From Viscum album (Eukaryota; Streptophyta; Magnoliopsida; Santalales; Viscaceae): a stretch of 64,000 bases of DNA. Below, piece after piece: positions 46,823 to 58,848 of the stretch. The position numbers and the translations under genes are program-made. How positions within the stretch are numbered: position 1 is the first letter of the stretch; each line of letters begins with the position of its first letter. The DNA is taken from contig OY728123.1 of assembly GCA_963277665.1 (NCBI GenBank), forward strand, positions 626,012,915 to 626,076,914, read 5' to 3'. The notes under the pieces were generated by a model. That model was not told the DNA's origin and searched no databases. It saw only the letters and a program-made list of their open reading frames with translations.

Positions 46823-48644
46823 TAAGAACCCGGGTTTTTGGAATGGGTCAAAATCCCGAACCTGTTTAAATTTTTGATTTCTTTCCGTGGAAATCGAAAA
46901 AATGCAACGTTTCTGGAAATTTCGAGACTACACGTCGTGTACCGTAAGTACACGTCGTGTATGTGTAGGTGAGTGACCGGTCGTGTTCTCGTTGAGTACA
47001 TGCCGTGCAATGACCATGTAAATTTTTTACTACACGGCGTGTAGTTTTGAACACGCCGTGTATACCCCCGACCGTGTGAAGTCATACAGGGCGTGTAGGC
47101 CATTGGCCGGGTAGAACCAGGTACACGTCCTGTTCCCTTTGGAAACACCGTGTTAGCTAGCCGTGTAAGAGGAATATACAAGGCGTGTGGACAAGTCGGT
47201 GAGGTAGGGAAGAGGAACCATGTACATGCCGTGTACCCCTAGGTATACGCCGTGTACTCATGTCGGTAGGCTCCGAAATTAAGTTGGCGGAATCTTTCCG
47301 TCTTATGAACAGTTAAATGAACCATACACAGCATGTAGTCCCATAGTACACGCCGTGTACTTTTTTTTGCTTAAAATGGGCAGTATCCTTGTATTGTGGC
47401 AGAACCTCTATATTTTGGCAGGTTTTAGCGAACCAAGTCGGCCGAATATTCATTTGCTACCTGGTTCTTCGTCCAAACTATGATCCTATCTCAGTTGGAT
47501 GCGTTGGAACCCCTTGGGTAAGGCCCTGATTCCTCTTTGGCCATTTTGTTTGATTTTAGTTTTAGAATGAGTTATAGGCATTTGAGCGGGTTTGAATCTT
47601 TTGTAGATTTACCGTGTTGTAGACCGAATTGGCGGGTGTTACCGGAGTAGTAGAATCATGCGAGTCTCAGGTAGGTGGTGCATACTTCATTTTATTTTTT
47701 CGCGGTTGTTTTGGTAACGCGGCATACGGTGCATTTTTTGGGTATTTTAAGCGGGACCCGTTTATCTGCCTTTTCATACTGTATTGCTTGTTGGACCTCT
47801 AGGATGCTTTGAGTATGCCCAGTTACCAGTTTGCGTGAGCAGGGCCGGGTGAGGGGCCGTTGCTCGTCGGGGCATTTTGGCCGATAGCTCCAAAATGGGT
47901 TTAATCTAAATATGAATGTTATAAACTATTTAGTTTAATTTGTTAATGTATGCTATAAATTGTTAGATGCATTTAAGACCTCGGTGCTGGTATGGGACAA
48001 CACCATGCATAGTGTTGTTCAACTATTTAGTTTGTTTTTCCAGGTTTTGTTTTCTGGTTAAATATGTTTTCTATGAAATTATTGGATTGCATCAGCTGGA
48101 CACTTTTGGGTTGTGTTAGGCTAGGCCTGGTTATGCTTGAGTGATGCTGATCACAGGTTGGGTCATTGCCGAGTTACATTGGGTGGTTTTGACTACGGTA
48201 TTGGGCGTCATGGGCGTTGGCTTGAGGTAGTACGACAGTCAGGTTGGGTATGGCCCGAGTTACTTGGATGGCGAGGCCATAGGATTTGAGCGACATGGTC
48301 GTAGGGACACGAGGTGTTAGACGTGTTGGTGTCTTAGGACTATTTTGGGTGATTACCACTCACAGGGATTTTGAGTAGTGTACACACAGAGATACTCCGT
48401 GATGAGGTGGTTTTGACCACTCGTGTGGGTAGAGACCCCGTAGTTGAGGTTAATTATTTTGGTTGGGGGTGCTTGTCGTAGAAAGCCACAGGGGAGGTGA
48501 GGAGCCTTCATGGAATGGGCGTGCCTTCGGGATGTCAGTACTTGAGACACAAGGTGTCAGGAGGCACATGGTACCTGGATACTATTTTTGGGCATGCCTT
48601 CGGGACGTTAGTACTTGAGACACGAGGTGTCAGGAGGCACATGG
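46823..48644 (+). repeat. 3' LTR of element G, truncated
   Basis: Colinear with the first ~1.8 kb of the 5' LTR, including the palindrome cluster (46929-47363). It ends abruptly at 48644 within the second 73-bp unit. A GTGGGGAG purine-rich tract lies just before it. The remaining ~0.85 kb of LTR is missing. Confidence 0.85.
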
Positions 48645-49377
48645 TTAACTACCTGAATAGATTAGAGTACTCCAGAGAGGCATATTAGATATATACCTCC
48701 CAAAAAGAGAAAATATCACATCTAGAGGGTAAATAACTTAGGAGGGAGTACCAAAGTTTTCCATAGGTTGGGGTTGGACCTCAGAGAGGCTTCCTACATA
48801 CCCTCTGTTGAAGGCAGCGATCAAAAGACATGTAGTTTGAATGATTATATTTTTTAATATCATGCAGGACGGAGGTGAACTGATGTAAAGTGTATGGAAC
48901 ATGTGGATTGTGGGAAAAGAAGGACTTGAACCTTATAGAGGCTTCCCAGATACCAGGTCTAAGAGGAATGGATCAATGTCTACAAATTTTAGATGGGTGT
49001 AGTTTAACATCATGCAGGATAAGGGTAATTGGGATTACACATGACTGGAATCTTGGGAAGATGTGATGGTAACTGTTAAAATCACAGCCCATGTGAATAA
49101 TGATCATTGTCGCAAACAACAGGTAGTAGAAGACTTGAAAATCGTGCAACGAAAGGTTTAACCCTAAAGGATGGTGTGGAGCTTATGCATGGCTAGAAAC
49201 CCAAGGAGATAGAGATTGAGAATTACTATAGGAGTGAATCCCAAGGAGGATGATACTATGTATGAGGAATATATCGACATCATATAGGGAACAACCCATC
49301 AGAGTGTGATGTGGATTCTGTGAAGACTTCCCGAGGTGCACATGTAGACTTAGCCGGGAGGGATAGATGATAAAGTG
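48645..49377. other. Unclassified purine-rich segment with degenerate repeats
   Basis: Between the G truncation and element F. Phrases recur at about 120-150 bp: GAGAGGCTTCCTACATACC (48795) and TAGAGGCTTCCCAGATACC (48935), then ATCATGCAGGACGGAGGTGA (48860) and ATCATGCAGGATAAGGGTAA (49012). No reading frame of note. It may be an old satellite-like array or the interior of a lost element. It shares some flavour with 58849-60056 on the other side of F. Confidence 0.45.
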
Positions 49378-49575
49378 TGTAAAAATAAATATTTTATGAA
49401 TAAAATTTCATTTATTTTAATGACTTATGGATATAGAAAAAACATACAATCTTTTTTTATTTATGGTTTTAAATTACCCTTATGTATAATTATTTTATAG
49501 AATATTTTTGTTGAACATTGATCACATGACTGAGATATATATATGGTTTTTTAAAAAATATTTTTCATATAGACA

Positions 49576-49854
49576 ATGGAGAGGATGGCCTCCTCTAGTA
49601 GACTCGGGATGTACGAAGATCATTTGTTGGTTCTCAAAAAGGAGGTAGTGTCACTGGGCTTCTCTTGTGACAAATCCCAATCCGATCTTCACCACGTTAA
49701 TCTTGAATGAAATAACATATGGGATAATTTCATGTTAATAGTTATTACCACCCGAGCGATGTAATCGGAGTCATCCCAAGAGTCTATCACCATAGCACAC
49801 CTTACCCTTAGGTATTATATAGGTGTTATAAGGGGTTATGTAATAAGGTATTAG
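49576..49854 (+). pseudogene. U3-embedded reading frame (~92 codons), F 5' LTR copy
   Basis: ATGs at 49576 and 49585 (MERMASSSRL), then HLLVLKKEVVSLGFS, DNFMLIVITT, QESITIAHLTLRYYI and GVIRGYVI, ending at 49854. Two in-frame stops arise where relatives have Trp (TGG to TGA) and Leu (TTA to TAA). Length and position agree with the E copy. Unknown product; the best evidence is conservation across two diverged elements. Confidence 0.5.
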
Positions 49855-50866
49855 TAACTTATTATGTAATCCCTTATTATAAATAAAATTCTTATTCCCA
49901 CAATTGATTTATGAGAATAGTCTTTCTTCGAAAAATGATGAATTTGATAAATTGATTCATTAGGTAAAATGGTACTTTTACGAAATATAATCATTATTAA
50001 ATTAAATTTTTTTTTATTAATAATACTATAAAAATAATTCTTATAAATGATTATTATATCAATTACTTCTGTTTAAATGATTAGATAATCAGTTTGATAA
50101 GAGTTATATTTTGTATACAATTAAACAGAAAGTGTATTTTTAAAGAATTTATTTTATTGAATTAATGATTTTTTCTAAATAATAAGTATTTTAATACAAT
50201 ATTTTTATAAAAAATTCTTTTTTGAATAAGAAATTAGTATATAAATTTGATGAATTCAAATGTAGTTTTTATTAGCGGTTGAAAACTCTTTTTGTCCAAA
50301 CCTAGGAATTTTCAATAAATGCCATTTTTCAATTTAATAGGTAAAATTCACATATTTAGAAAGTTATTTATATAAAATGAATATTATTTTTTAATCATAA
50401 TGAAAAATTTATCCAATGGATATTTCTTCATTATTTTTGGAGATAGTTGAATTTTTGGGTAAAAATTAAATACCGTATAAATTAAATATGTGTTTTATGA
50501 CATCATAATGACCCCAAAATAATGTTATAAACAAAATAATGGGTATTACCGGACCAATATATGTTTTACAATTAAAATAAAGTGATTTTATTTATATATT
50601 TTATAATGAATTTGTGAATCCTCCCAGACAAATACAATATTTTAAGATTTTAAAATCACTTACTTGAAAGTGTCACTCCCCTCCATATAAGAAATGGAAA
50701 TATTTTAATATAATTGGCCCTTTTACTAATAAAATAATTTTTTCCAATCCTATTTGAAAAAAATGATGGGTGAAAACCCTGGTAATGTTTTTGGTTTTGG
50801 ATATTTAATTATCTAGATTATAAAACCTAAGTTTGTAAAATATTAAAGAATACCCCTATCATTTCT

Positions 50867-50874
50867 TATATAAA
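50867..50874 (+). promoter_or_regulatory. TATA box of F 5' LTR (TATATAAA)
   Basis: Followed by CCCACCCAAG as in E. The 3' LTR counterpart near 57560 has decayed to TTTAGAAA. The donor-like GTAAGGG lies 145 bp downstream. Confidence 0.65.
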
Positions 50875-52163
50875 CCCACCCAAGATCTGACATCTTTGCA
50901 CTAAAATCCTTTTAAAACTTCCCTAATCATCCATACCCTCTCTAAAATTCTCCCATGGTTCCCCATGATCTCAATAATACACTCTTTGTGCTTTTGATTT
51001 CACACACTTATGTAAGGGATCTTTCACCCTCCTCTTTTATCAAGCATTCTTTTCCTGTTATATTTTTTAATTTATTTTATTACTATGTAGGGATATGTTA
51101 TTAAATATCCTACTCACTTAAAATTTTATGTATACATGATGATAAACACTTTCTCTCTCATTAATACCTCCCATGTACACCCATTAACATGCCGAGATTT
51201 CGTACGAGTTATTTCATTCCTCCTCTTTCTTCATGTTTTCTATTTATGTTATGCCTTATATTTACAAAATTAATTATGTTGATACACATTTTTATATGAC
51301 CATATTACTGACCATTTCGTGTATATATGATTAGATACCCATTTATCTCTCATCAACTCTTTTTATGAATTTTCATGTCACATCATTATGATGCTGAAAT
51401 TGCACTATGATTTTACATGCCAAAAACATCATATAGTGAATACCATGACCATTTCTTCATAAAGGGTTTTCAACATTATGCACATAGACTTATTGATTAT
51501 AGAATTTAAATTATGTATCCCACTTTCCTTTATCTTTAAATAATTGATGATTTTGAATTAATCCATGTTATATGTTCTATGTGTCACACATAAAAATGAG
51601 ATTGAAATTTTTATGAAAGGTGCGCCCTGATAGCGCTCCAATGCAGTGGGTAATATTTAGTATCATTATAAGCCATTTTCAATGATGGTTACTTATAATA
51701 AATCATTTTCCAAGATGTTTTAATCATTCTAATCCATGTGAAATTATCCTTGGATATTTCTAATATCATGTTGTATGTAGTTTCCACATTTCCATGTTTT
51801 GATAATCATGATACATTGTTCCTTTATGTTCATGTTTCTCTTGCGCTCCGTCGATATTTATATTTCCTAAAATATGTTTTTTTATTCATGTTATTCTTTT
51901 TTTACTCCCTTAATGGGGTTTATATATCACCCCTTTATTATGTATGTCCTCGGGCTTTCCAATGCAATGCTTTTTATGAAGGAATGTTGTGGTCATGTAA
52001 AATATGTTTTCAATAAAGATGTTGTATTTTATGTCTTAAGTTTCCATGTAATGTTACTAAGCCACAAATACAGAAGACCAATCAATATTCTAGGTTGTAT
52101 TAAGTTCAGGATTATGTAATGAAGCATGTTTTAATGTGTAATAAAGATAAGGGTTGTTATAGT

Positions 52164-52175
52164 TGGTATTAAAGG
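52164..52175 (+). other. Decayed primer-binding site of element F
   Basis: TGGTATTAAAGG resembles TGGTATCAGAGG with two changes, two bases after the LTR end. Confidence 0.6.
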
Positions 52176-53060
52176 TTATGTTTAGTAATATTTGGGATTA
52201 GGTTTATAAAACTATAGTGATAGTATTAGGGATAAGACTGTGTATAAGAAAATAATCCCTAAATTTTGGTGAGTATAGATTTAGTGTTTTATCAAAAAAA
52301 ATACACCCCTATATAGCTACGAACAAGTAGAGGTTGATCTGGAAAAAATAAATCTAAGGGTAAAACCTGAAAGAACCGCTTTGAGATAGAATCGAATGGG
52401 AATAGGTGCATGACAACCGGCCTTGTTGCACCATTGGTTCGAAACTCCTAAGGGATATGTTCTGGTAAATTCATAATCTATGTATGAAAATTTATTATGG
52501 GAGAAAAAAAATTCCCCTAAAATATACGTTAGGAAATAGATCATGGATTACATAGATCAAAGCCTATAAATTCATATGTTTAGAAGATAAATGTAATTTA
52601 TATGTTATCCCTTTTTTCATTGAGTTTCCCTTTATGAGTTAAAATACTCATCCATAATCCTATATAATATACAGTAGAACCATAATAAAAAAGTGAAGGT
52701 AGTGTTATCATCCTTTGTTCTACGCATTATTTTATATCCCAAAAGTTTAGTAGAACAATCAAAACACCATGTAAAATAATGGAGGTAGAGACATCGGGGA
52801 GAACGTCAAATAGGTAAATTATTGCTTCTAATGAATATAAATTCCCCCTGTCTTAATTTTTGGATTGAACTTACTGTAAAAACTCATCGTACTCCCTCTA
52901 GTGTAATTTTATGAAATTCATGGCGTGAATAATCTTTCCATATATAGAGCCAACATAAATTTTTTTGAGAGGGAAATAACTCTCCACATAGGGAATTGAC
53001 CCCTAATTCCATACAAGTTAAAGGATGAAGATGAATCTTCTTTAGCACCATCATCTAAAA
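52176..53060 (+). pseudogene. Element F internal start and protease end
   Basis: The first ~700 bp show no recognisable gag. Around 52930-53050 the text reads ANINFFEREITLHIGN followed by PYKLKDEDES, matching the segment after the protease core in element E (ANINCCEREITLHVEN). The protease active site is not seen. Stops present. Confidence 0.55.
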
Positions 53061-53219
53061 CATGGATATTAATTCATTATAATAATGTGTATCTTGATTA
53101 TATGATAGAGTATAAGGAAGGAACCACCCTCAAAGACATGACTATTGTGAGGGAATGCGTAGATGTGTTTCATCAGAAATTTACTAATATTACATGTAGA
53201 ATAGATGTTGATTTTTAGA

Positions 53220-53960
53220 TTGATATTATACCTAGGGAATTATCAATATCCAAGACTCCTTATGGAATGGCTATTGTGGAGCTTAAGGAGAAAAAGAAAA
53301 AACTAAAGGAGAATCTGGATAAAGGGATTATATGTCTAACTGCTTCACCATGGGGTGCACCAGTCCTCTTAATCAAGAAGAAGGATGGGTAAATGTTCCT
53401 TTTGATTAATTATCATGAATCTCAACAAAATCACAATGAAGAACAAGTATCCTTTTCCCTAGAATCATTAATTATTCGATCAACAACACGATGCACAATA
53501 ATTTTCTATGGTGGATCTATGGTCAGGATATTTCCTTGTAAGGATGAAGAAGGAGGACATCCCCAAGACTAATTTTCCTACAATGTATGAGCACTATGAA
53601 TTCATAGTAATGCCTTTCAGACTCACTAATTGTCCATAAATATTCATGGACATGATGAATAGCATCGTTAGGGAATACCTTGACAGATTTTTGGTAGTCT
53701 TTATAGATGATATTTTAATATACTACAAAACCAAGGAGGATTATTAGGAGAATATAAGCACTATACTATAGACCATGAAAAAAGAAAAGCTCTATGAAAA
53801 TTATAAAATGTGTGAGTTCTAGTTAAAGGAAGTCTTATTATTAGGGAATATCATCACAAGAAATGGTATATCTGTGGATACCTCCATAAAAAATGAAATT
53901 TATTGATGGCCAAGGCCAATATCTATGATGGATATCTATAGATTCCTTGTGTTATCTTGA
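53220..53960 (+). pseudogene. Reverse transcriptase of element F
   Basis: ELSISKTPYGMAIVELKEK, TASPWGAPVLLIKKKDG (53340-53390), [20 protein letters not shown] (53570-53620), then the catalytic box [11 protein letters not shown] near 53700 with both Asp kept. Stops and frame changes interrupt it. RNase H follows directly. Confidence 0.78.
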
Positions 53961-54470
53961 TATTATCGCCGATTTGTGATAAATTTCTCACAATTTTCAT
54001 ACCCTCTTACCAAGATAACTCGGAAAGAAGTCACATTTTCCAGGAATGATTATTGTGAAGCGAGCATTAATGAGTTGAAAAGGGGGCTTGTCATTGTGCA
54101 TGTGCTCACACTACCCTCAAGTGGAGAACTCTTAGTGGTATTTAGTGATGCTTCGAAGAAGGTCCAAGGTTGTGTGTTGATGAAAAATGACAAAGTCATT
54201 GCCTTTTATTCAAGGAAATTGAAATTTCATGAGACAAACTATCCAACACATGATCTAGAGATGGCTACAGTAATATTCACATTGAAAATTTGACAACATT
54301 ACTTATTTGGGGAGAAGTGTGAAATATATACGGATCATAGAATCCTCAAGTATATATTCACACCGAGAGAGTTGAATATGCACCAAGGAAGATGGTTATA
54401 ACTGATCAAAGACTATGACTACTAAATCCATAACCACCTTCGAAATGTGAAAAAGGTGTAATATGCACCA
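53961..54470 (+). pseudogene. RNase H of element F
   Basis: The piece 53976-54293 is open and holds [38 protein letters not shown] and [10 protein letters not shown]. After a stop, KCEIYTDHRILKYIFTPREL and IKDYDY continue. The first catalytic Asp (SDAS) and the TDH motif remain. This is the longest coding remnant of F pol. Confidence 0.82.
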
Positions 54471-54759
54471 TGTAGAAAGGAACCAATGATTCTTTCATTG
54501 ATGACCATTGAAAAGGATGTAATATCCATATATTTGATGAAGATGGACAGGTGAATCATAAAGAAGGGAACATCATCAATCCATTTCAAAAATTATTTCA
54601 CAACCGTCCCCTTTAGAAACGTTAATGGATGCTCAAAAATATGATTATGGAATTCATTAGAAAGTGGAAACTATTAAAAATGGGAAATCCACGATGTTCA
54701 TTGTTAATGAAGATTGAATTGTGAGATTTGGGCCAAGACTACATGTTGTATCAAACCCA

Positions 54760-56000
54760 GAGTTCAAGAAAGAACTTTTGGATGATGCACATAGTTTGAA
54801 ATTATCCATTCTCCCATGATACACAATGACATATTGACATCATAGAGAGATTTATTGGTGGGATAACAAGAAGAAGGAGATTGCTGAGTATACATCAAAG
54901 TGCCTGGTATGTCAGTAAGTGAAGGCTGGGAGCCATAAGTCTATAGGATGTTAAAAACATTACGCATACCAACATGGAAATGGGAAAACATCACATGGAC
55001 TTTGTCATAGGTCTTCCAAATAAATACAAATGAATCAATTCTATCTAGATTGTTGTGAATTGTCTTAAAAAGACTACACATTTCATTTCAATTCTAGAGG
55101 ATTTCTCATTAAATCAACTAGAACGAATATACATCAGATAAGTGGTAAGGATGTATGGAGTACAACTATCGATTGTATCCAATCAAGATCTAAGATTCAC
55201 CTCTACATTCTAGTAGATTCTCCAACACACTCTGAATACCGAGATGAACATTAGTTTGAAATATCATACTCAAATTGATGGAAAATCTAAGAAGACTGTC
55301 CAAAAACATAATGACATGTTGAGAGCATGCTCAATGGACTTTATAGGAGGATGGGATCAACATATTCTTCTGGTTGAGTTCTCTTAAAATAAATGTTTCC
55401 ACTCAAGTATCTAAATGGATCCTTATGAATAAATTAATGGGAATAGGTGCAGGACACAGGCATGTTGGGATGAATTTGGGGAGAAAAAACTTCTAGGTCC
55501 AAAAATGGTTAAGGAGATGGTGTAGAAGGTTAAGAGCATCAAACAACACATCAAACCTACTCAGAGTTGAAAAAAGAACTATGTTGATAACCAACTATAA
55601 GACCTAGTGTTTGAGTTTGGAGACAAGGTATTCCTCTGTATATCACCACATAATAGATTTATGAGAATTGTGAAGAAGGGAAAGCTTAGTCCAAGGTACA
55701 CTGGCCCTTTTGAGATCCTTGATCGCCTTGGAGTAGTGGCCTATCATCTAGAACTCCAACCGAACCTATCATAAGTACATGGTGTATTCCATGTATCACT
55801 CTCGAGGATGCACATACCTAACCCATCTCATGTAATCAATCTAGAGGTGCTACCATTGGAGTATGACCTATCATATTAATAGAAGATAGTAAAGATCATA
55901 TATTGTAGAGAAAAGGTTCTAAGAAATCATATGATGCCACTTATCAATGTGTTTTAGCGAAACCACAAGTTTGAAGAAGTAATGCGGAACACTGAAGAAG
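54760..56000 (+). pseudogene. Integrase and chromodomain remnant of element F
   Basis: DDAHSLKLSILP and REIYWWDN mark the zinc-finger region. The second acidic motif reads IVSNQDLRFTS, Asn where the family has Asp. The third reads DGKSKKTVQKH, Lys where the family has the catalytic Glu. ACSMDFIGGWDQHILLVEF follows. GPFEILDRLGVVAYHLELQ (55705-55765) is the GPY/F module. VLRNHMMPL and RNHKFEEV (55915-55985) form a chromodomain-like end. Inactive. Confidence 0.75.
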
Positions 56001-56080
56001 TGACGAGGTAGAGTTTCCCTCATCTTTTTTACTGTGGGAAAAGGAATGTTAGAGGGTAAAATTTATTAAGGATAAAATGT

Positions 56081-58848
56081 TGTAACAACCTGATCATTCA
56101 AAAATAATGTTCCCATTCTTTAAATGAATTATTGATACAGAAAAAACATGCACTCTTTTATTATTGTGTTCAAATAAAAATTATGTATATTTACCTTTGA
56201 TAATATAGCCATTTAATTTTGATCACATAACTAATATAAATATAATTTTCTAAAAAAATCATTTCAACATGGAAAAAGGAGAGGATGGCCTTATCTAGTA
56301 GACTTCATCCATGTGAAGCTCAATTTTCAGAGCTCGGAATGGAGGTAGTGTCACTAGGATTCTATCTTTACCAAGACCAACCTAAGATTCAACACGTTGA
56401 GCTTGAACAGAATCACCTATGGGAGAAATTCAAGATATTAGAGATTACCATATGAGCTTCCTCAAGAGTCTCTCACTATCACACACTATATCCTTAGGTA
56501 TTATGATGGTGTTATAAGGGGCTTCGTAAAAATGATTTAGTTACATATTTTTTAATCCCTTTTTATAATTAAAAGTATTATTACATCAACTCCTTTATGA
56601 TAATATTCTTTCTAAAAAAATGATGAATCTGATAAATTGACTCTTCGGGAAAAAATGATACTTTTTAGAAATATATACATTATTGTATTAAACTATGCAT
56701 TTTTATTATTTATAATATAAATAAAATTCTTATAAATTATGATTATATAAATTACTTATCTGTAAATTATTAGGTAATCAGTTTGATAAGAGTTATTTTT
56801 TATATGATAAAACATAAAATATGTTTTTAGAGAAATTATTATAGAGAATTAATAAAACATTAAAATAATTATCATTCTAAGAAAACATATTACGAAATTA
56901 CATTTATAAATAATAAATTAGTATATAATTTTTATGAAGTCAAATGTAATTTTTATTGGGGATTGAAAACTGTTTTTATCAAAACCCGTGAATTTTCAAT
57001 AAATATAGATTTTCATTTTAAAAGAGAAAATTCTAATATTTAGATAATTATATAGATAAAAGGAATATTATTTTGGGAATCATGAGGTCAAAATTATCCA
57101 AGGGTGAATTTTTCATAATTTTCTGAGATTGTCAAATTTTTGGGTAAAATTTAAATACAATATAAATAAAACATGTATTTTATGACATAATAATGACCCC
57201 AAAATGAGGTAATAAATAATATAATAGGTATTATCAGCCTAATATATTTTTTCCCATTAAAAAATTGTTATTTTAGATTTTATTTATTTATTTAAAAATC
57301 CTTAGAGAATCCTCTAAGACATATACAATATTTTGTGATTTTAAAATATTTTCCTTGAATTGGTGACTCACCTCAACATAAGAAAGGGAAATATTTTAAT
57401 ATATTCTGAAATTTTAATCATAAAATAATTCTTCGACACCTATTTGGAAAAAATAACTATAAAACACCACGGGACATTTTGTGGTTTTGAATATATAATT
57501 ATATAGATTCCAAAACCTATGTTTGTAAAATATTAAAGAACTCCCCTCTTGTTTCCTTTAGAAACCCTACAATGCTCCACTTATCTCCATTAAAAATTCT
57601 TAGATAATGTACCTAATCATCTCTACATTATCTATAGTCCTCCCAAGGTTCCCCAACCTCTCTATAATCCCCACTTCATGATTTTGAAGTCACACACTCA
57701 AGTAAGGGATCTTCCACCCTCCTCTTTTATCAAGCATTCTTTTCCTTATGCCTTTTAAATTTTTTGTTACTATGTTGGGATATTTTATTTAATATCCTCC
57801 TTAATTAAAATCATATGTATTAAAAATTATATCCCTTTTATCTCTAATTAATCCTTCCCATGTACACTCATTACCATGATGAAATTTCATAAGAGTTATT
57901 TCATTCCTCCTCTTTCTTCGAGTTTCCTTTTTATGTAACTCCTTCTATTTAAAAAATTCATTATGTTGGAGCATGTTTTAATATGGCCCTATTACATCCC
58001 AATTATTTTATATATTATTATATACACCTTTATCTCTCATGAAATCTTTTTATTAATTTTCCTGTCACGCTGTTATGCTGCTGAAATTGCACTATGATTT
58101 TCCATGCCAAAATCATTGGGTAGTGAATACCGTGACCATTTCTATGTCAAGGGTATTCAGCTTTATGCAGGTATAATTATTTATTTTATAAATTCATGTA
58201 TTTATTCAACATTAGTTTGTTTTGTAACAAATTATGATGTTGAAATAATCTATATTATATGTTCTATGTGGCACAATTAAGTATGAGATTAAAATGTTCA
58301 TGAAGGGTGCGCTATCATAGCACTCCAACACATTGGGTAATTTTTAGTATCATGATACTCCATTTGAAATAAGAGTTTACTCTTTATAATTTATGTGAAA
58401 TGAGGGTTTACACATTTTAATCCATGTTCAATGATCCTTGGATCATGCTAATATCAATTTATATATTGTTGCCACATTTCCATGTTATGATAATCATGAT
58501 ATATCATGCCTTTATGATCATGTTTCTCTTGTGTTCCATTGATATGTATATTTCCTAACATGTATTTTATTATCCATGTTATTCCTTATTTATTACCTTA
58601 TTATTATTTATTGATCATCCCTATTTTATGTATGTCCTCAGGTTATCCCATGAATGGTAAGTGTGAAGGAATCTTGTGGTCAGGTAAAAGAAGTTTTCAA
58701 TAATGATGTTGTATTTTTTGTATTATGTTTTCATGTATTGTTCCTAACACAAAAATAAACTGGACCTCTTGATCTTCTAGCTTCAATTATGTGAAATTTT
58801 ATGTAAAAAAACATGTTTAAATGTGTAATTAAGAGTAGGGTTCTTATA
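56081..58848 (+). repeat. 3' LTR of element F
   Basis: Starts TGTAACAACCTGATCATTC, ends GGGTTCTTATA. Colinear with the 5' LTR. It keeps a U3 frame starting MALSSRL near 56296 (with a shift in its second half), donor-like AAGTAAGGG (57702), stem-loop (57858-57883), U5 motif (58304-58341) and acceptor-like CCTCAG|GTTATCCC (58641). Confidence 0.83.

Larger units (their letters stand above)
41322..48644 (+). mobile_element. Element G: GC-richer Ty3/gypsy element with Gag but no Pol
   Basis: A 2.7-kb LTR (41322 to about 44004), PBS, Gag, a fragment of the protease approach, then directly a second LTR that breaks off at 48644. Base composition is visibly richer in G and C than all neighbours, with sharp edges. 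Pol (RT, RNase H, integrase) is wholly missing, so the copy is non-autonomous or deleted. It is inserted at the end of LTR B2. Confidence 0.85.
49378..52161 (+). repeat. 5' LTR of element F
   Basis: Start decayed to TGTAAAAAT (the 3' LTR has TGTAACAACC); ends GGGTTGTTATA. Contents: U3 frame (49576-49854), TATATAAA (50867), donor-like TATGTAAGGG (51012), stem-loop (about 51170-51195), U5 motif (51619-51652), acceptor position decayed to CTCGGG near 51950. Confidence 0.83.
49378..58848 (+). mobile_element. Element F: Ty3/gypsy chromovirus related to E
   Basis: LTRs at 49378-52161 and 56081-58848 (about 2.8 kb) flank a 3.9-kb internal region with a PBS, protease end, RT, RNase H, integrase and chromodomain. 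A recognisable gag is absent. LTRs share the U3 frame, the GTAAGGG donor-like site, the stem-loop and the U5 motif with E. No clean target duplication was found. The LTRs have diverged markedly, and the element appears to be among the older ones. Confidence 0.85.
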
